The translations under genes were made by a program, and so were the position numbers. From Sanguinoderma infundibulare (Eukaryota; Basidiomycota; Agaricomycetes; Polyporales; Polyporaceae): DNA of 64,000 nucleotides. Location of the stretch: assembly GCA_032821775.1 (NCBI GenBank), contig JAVLRN010000019.1, positions 186,001 to 250,000 on the forward strand, given 5' to 3'. Position 1 is the first letter of the stretch. Every line of letters begins with the position of its first letter. Below the pieces are notes generated by a model, which made no database searches, was not told the origin of the DNA, and saw only the letters and a list, made by a program, of their open reading frames with translations. Below, in pieces: positions 59,692-64,000 of the stretch.

Positions 59692-61279
59692 GATGGACTT
59701 TCAAATTATTGGCGCATGCAAGCACCGCCAAGGATGACGCGCGCAGACTAGACTCACCGCCTCGTGGTCTTGCCTATGACTTCGTTCGCAGCGGCGCTTG
59801 CCGATCCGTGTTTTGGGCTTGCAATCGCGGAAGCGGTACTTGTGCCTCGGCGATGGCAGCTTGAACATGAGCTGTGTCTCGGACGAGTGCTTGTCGTAGC
59901 TGCCCGTCGTCCGAGTCATCGCCCCCCTTGCTGCTCGCGGTGCTGCCCATGTCCACGTCGTAGTAGTCACAATTCTGGTCGTGGGGGCTGGCGGCCGCGG
60001 TCGTGGTGGAACGAGCGCCGTTCCCAATCGAGCCAGACTTGTCATAATACGAGCCTGTGAAGGTCGCGATGCGGCAAAGCTGTGATCAAGAGTCAGCTGT
60101 CGGCGTGAGAAACGTGGTCAGGGAAGGGATGGACCGACTGATAGGCTCTGTGCCGTCCAAGAGCGGGTCCCTGGGATCAAAGATGTAATTAAAGGTCCCG
60201 CTAGCCACTCCTGCCGCCGAGGACTCACTCACCAACCTAGTGCGCCTTATGCCCAACGCGTGCCACTTGAAACGTTGTAGCCACGGACGCGTACATCCGT
60301 CTCGTTGCCGCTGCGCTTTTCGGTTCCGCGCGGGTCTCGGACGGGTCTGAGAAGCTGGAAGAGGAACTGCCGTCAGAAATGCGTGTCCGCGATCTCAACG
60401 TCAAGCAGCTCAGGGCCACTTCGCAAAGTAGTACTGGCTCTTCGAGGCGGTCTCCGCGAATCCAGTCTCCCGGTTCTGTTTCAGATGTCCTGCCGGCGCA
60501 GTGAGTGAGCCATTCGACTGGCTGCCAAGCGCACTTCTCCCGCTCGTGTCCATTCGTGTTGGGCCCGTCCCATGTCGGCGCGTACTCTCCTCGTAAGGTT
60601 ACTCCGCGAACACGCGACTGAGGAAGGTGAGGATGCGCCCTCAGAATATTGTTGTCGTGCTGGAATTGGAAAGTCTGCGGAGGAGGTCGGTGATGGACGA
60701 GGGCCTTGCTCTTCTGCGGGATCATGCCCTCGGTGAGGTGTTTCGCGGCGCGGCGAGGAGGGATCTCACTGAGGACGATCTGCGCACGACGCGACCCTAT
60801 GTAAGTACGTGCACCCAGCCGTGCGTGCGTGCGTGCGTGCGCACGTTGCCACGACACCGCCGCGCCGTCCGACAAGCTCTAAACTCTCGAAGCTCGAAGC
60901 TCGCGTTCGCAGTCGGGAAGGCAGAGGCGGAGAAGAGTCTCGCAAGCCGGCCGACGCGGGATGCCCATGCCCATGCCCCGCCCGTTCTCAGAGACTGCTC
61001 TGCGAAACCACGCTGTCTGCCAGTGGCCGGTGCAACTTGTTCAGCGCGAAGTGGGAACCGCGGCGCCAGGAGCAGAAACCCGTACGTACGTATGTACGCA
61101 CCTTCTCCCTTCCGAATCCACGCTCTCCCACACATCCTCCTCCCAGTCCTCTCAAATCCGGCCAGAGGTTGGAGCGATGACGTCGAGCGCACATAATCCA
61201 GAGGCTGCGATTGAGAACTTGAGATCGAGCACTTGTTGATCCAGGAGAATATGTGCGAGCACGAGGAGATGGTCTCACG
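59692..61279 (-). pseudogene. THOC1-like copy B, N-terminal part (unit 3)
   Basis: Close to unit 2, with the same stops and insertion as 18950-20541. Confidence 0.6.
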
Positions 61280-61480
61280 TCGCATTGCAGTATTCGGAGG
61301 TCTTAGACCGAGTCTGGCAGTGTCCACGAGGCGCATCAGTCATTCGAGATTCACGGAATGGAGATGAGTGGCCCGGAATGTGCTTACCGGACACTGTACT
61401 GATTGGGCAGCCACCCGAGATCAGTTACGAGGGAAATACACGCTACGCGCAAATTATGCGCACGCTGGCTACGAAGTTGC

Positions 61481-62196
61481 ATGAAGATAATTAGCGGGAG
61501 AATCTCTCCGAGTGATGCACCGCTGCTGGACATGCCCGCTGCACGCTGCCACACCGAATCCCGACCAGCCAACTCCTGCCCTCGAGGACAGTACTCGAAC
61601 GGTCTCGCAAAGCTCAAGGCGGAATTTCGATCCAGTATAACGAAAAAATTGAGTACGTACATTCATTTGCATCTCCATCCTCCGCGCACTGACCAGCCTG
61701 GTACCGCGGGACAGGACACAAATCTGGCAATCCCAAGGCGAATATGGGGTGGTCGGAGAAGGCCTACGCCCTCGGCGTCGTCGTCCGCTGCAAACACAAC
61801 CTCCTCGGATGGCCGTGGTACGCAAACATCCCGTTCGCGAACCCGAGCGACCTCCTCGGCGGCCAGCCCATCCTGCGCTTCCTCATTGCGCTCCTGAATG
61901 CCGGGATCCTCCGCTTCGAGCCCGCGAGCGAGGAGGACATTGACCTCGCACGACGGAACTCAAAGGCCGTCCTTCCGGGTGCGCCGCCGACACGCCCACC
62001 TCCGTTCTGCTGGGGTCCGTTTGGTCGGAACGATATCGGCCTGGGTCGCTTCCGGTCAGTTACCAACCCGCTGGGCTTGCCACTCAGACACCCGAAGGAC
62101 GGTCCAAAGACCCCGAAGCTTATCCTGGACTCCGATGTGGAGGATTCGGACGCGGTGGACTCAGAGAACGAGAACACGCAGGTGGGATGCTGGTAG
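61481..62196 (+). CDS. GWP/IPF-domain protein, plus-strand gene (unit 3/4 junction)
   Basis: Exons 61481-61652 and 61715-62196. The C-terminal part reads like the unit 1 version (LGRFRSVTN, SDAVD), not the unit 2 version. Frame intact. Confidence 0.65.
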
Positions 62197-62211
62197 CTAG
62201 CATGCAGTGTA

Positions 62212-62367
62212 TTAGTCACGCTCGAGGATCTTGTCCGCGATCTCGGGGTTGACGTACACGACAATGTCGTTCTCCGTCGTGGTCGAGAGGAAGCGCAGTG
62301 AGCACCGCACCAAACGCGTCCCCCCGCGGTCATTCCGAATATGGAAGCGAGTGACAGCAGCGGACAT
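62212..62367 (-). pseudogene. DIVVYVNPEIADK exon remnant (unit 4)
   Basis: Same frame as 94-249. Confidence 0.4.
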
Positions 62368-63030
62368 CTTGATGATGAGGCGTCGCCCAGGCGCATGGCA
62401 AGGCGATGAAGATCTACCAGGCCCAGAGCATGACCGACTGAATCAAACAATGGATATGCGCAGTAGATACTGAATGGTGCGCACCGTACTTGAGCGCCAG
62501 TGCGCTGATAACGTCCCAACTAATGGCACCAATGTTTGTCATCGGCAAGGAGGCGGATGAACTCCGAGTTGGTCATACGACTGACGCTAGTGCGCATGGT
62601 CGAGTAATCTTTGACATCAATCAGTTTGGAAGAGCTTGCTCCGGTTCAGACCTTAGGCGTATCCCATGCTGGGCGTGGGGGTCTTGGGGAGGCTGGATGG
62701 ACCCGAGGGGAAGCGTCCCGGCGTGGTCGTTGCGAAGCCCACTTGCACAGTGTTGGGATGTTCAATTCCCGCTCGATCTGGCGCAAGGCTTAGTACGGCG
62801 AGGACAAAACCGGTCGGAAGTGAGCATTAGGAACTGTATAGCACAATTCAGCACAACCACGGCCAGAATGTTCGGAACAGGATGGAAAACGTACCACGTA
62901 AATGAGCTTCTGATGCAACATGCCGAGAAGTTTGTTGTGGCGATAATGGAAGCGAGTGCGTTGCGAGGAGATGGCGACGACGCAAGCTCGGGCTTGCGCT
63001 TGCGGAGATTTCCGCTCTAGCGATGGACTT

Positions 63031-64000
63031 TCAAATTATTGGTGCATGCAAGCACCGCCAAGGATGACGCGCGCAGACTAAACTCACCGCCTCGTGGTAC
63101 GGACTGAATTTGGTCTTGCCCGTGACTTCGTTCGCAGCGGTGCTCTTGCCGATCCGCGTTTTGGGCTTGCAGTCACGCAAGCGGTACTTGTGCCTCGGCG
63201 TCGGCAACTTGAACATGAGCTGGGTCTCGGACGCGAGCTTGCCATAGCCGGTCAGGCAGTACTCGTCGTCCGAGTCGTCGCCACCCTTGCTGCTCGCAGC
63301 GCGGCCCATATCCGCATCACAGCAGTCACGATCGGCGGCTGCGGTCGGGGTGGAATGAGCGCCGTCCCCAATCGAGCCAGACTTGTCATGATACGAGCCC
63401 GTGAGGGCCGCGGCGCGGCAAAGCTGTGATCAAGAGTCAGCTGCCGTTGTGAGGAACGTGGCCAGGGAAGGAATGGACCGACTGATTGGCTTTGTGCCGT
63501 CCAAGAGCAGTCCCTGGGATCAAAGATGTCATTAAGCGTCCCGCTACCCTCTCCTGCAGCCGAGGACTCACTCACCATCCTCGTGCGCCATGTATCCGCC
63601 ACTCGGAACTTTGCAGTGTGTCCATCTGTTCGCCGCTGCGCGGTCTTGGTAAACGTCAGGAGATGGTTGAGAAGGATGAGGAGCTGGAAGAGGAACTGCC
63701 GGCGGAAATGGGTGTCCGCGATCTCGAGCTCGAGTAGCTCGCGGCCGGTGAGGTACTTCGCGAAGCAATACTGGCTCTTCGTGGTGGTCTCCGCCACTCT
63801 GGTTTCGGTTCCACTTCAGAGGCCCTGCCCGTGCAGCGGGTATGTCGTTCGATTGTTGCCCAGAAACGCACTTCTCCCGCTCGCGTCCCTTTCCACCGGG
63901 CCCATCCCACGTCGGGCCGTACTCTCCTTATAAATGCACTTCGCTCCGCTCTCCCGAAGGGAAATGCGACTGAGGAATGTGGGAATGAGACCACAAAACA
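63031..64000 (-). pseudogene. THOC1-like pseudogene, copy A (unit 4, cut)
   Basis: Same as 927-1896 with scattered substitutions. The N-terminal THOC1-like block lies beyond the window end. Confidence 0.55.

Larger units (their letters stand above)
42723..62118. repeat. Macro-repeat unit 3 (19,396 bp)
   Basis: Shorter than units 1 and 2 mainly because about 1.83 kb is missing inside G-alpha. Segment A here has its own variants (CGGAAGTGAGC replaces a version 14 bases longer). About 45-51.9 kb and 53.6-55.2 kb are near-identical to units 1 and 2, and 51.93-53.56 kb is strongly diverged. Confidence 0.97.
62119..64000. repeat. Macro-repeat unit 4 (partial, cut by window end)
   Basis: Continues the array past unit 3 and stops inside segment A. 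Its segment A resembles the unit 3 variant (CGGAAGTGAGC) more than units 1 and 2. Confidence 0.95.

Noticed and set aside
1..64000. rDNA or a giant mobile element (captain recombinase) as the basis of the repeat
   Set aside because: No rRNA sequence was seen, and no tyrosine recombinase, transposase or reverse transcriptase motif was recognised in any frame; units are head-to-tail rather than dispersed.

Overview
The window looks like a chromosome segment from a filamentous basidiomycete, probably an Agaricomycete. It is GC-rich and has short introns (about 55-70 bases) with GTGAGT/GTACGT donors and CAG/AAG acceptors. It carries a basidiomycete-type atypical G-protein alpha gene and decayed fragments resembling the THO-complex subunit THOC1. 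No bacterial-style operons, rRNA or tRNA genes were seen. This assignment is inferred from gene families and splice signals, not from a database match.

The dominant feature is a direct tandem macro-repeat. Unit 1 is 1-21380, unit 2 is 21381-42722, unit 3 is 42723-62118, and a partial unit 4 is 62119-64000. The cut point is arbitrary because position 1 falls inside a gene. Each full unit has the same order: (a) the end of a small plus-strand gene with a GWP/IPF domain; (b) a minus-strand exon remnant containing DIVVYVNPEIADK; (c) a broken THOC1-like copy A on minus; (d) an F-box-protein-like remnant with a frameshift on minus; (e) a second, divergent GWP/IPF gene on minus; (f) about 6-7 kb with only weak coding signals; (g) a weak minus-strand exon cluster; (h) a spliced plus-strand G-alpha gene of 8 exons; (i) a minisatellite just after its stop; (j) degenerate minus-strand exons, including a Ufd1-like piece; (k) a second, more complete but broken THOC1-like copy B on minus; (l) the complete plus-strand GWP/IPF gene that joins to the next unit.

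Most recognizable material is pseudogenic, and many lesions are shared by all units, so the decay predates the amplification. The genes that stay open in most units are G-alpha (intact frame in units 1 and 2; P-loop deleted in-frame in unit 3) and the two GWP/IPF genes. Between G-alpha copies 1 and 2 the introns differ much more than the exons, and most exon differences are synonymous, which suggests purifying selection. The units are mosaics: long near-identical blocks alternate abruptly with diverged blocks, as expected from unequal crossing-over and gene conversion.

Limits: all alignments were made by eye. Family names for the degenerate fragments rest on short motifs. Roughly half of each unit has no gene I can support.
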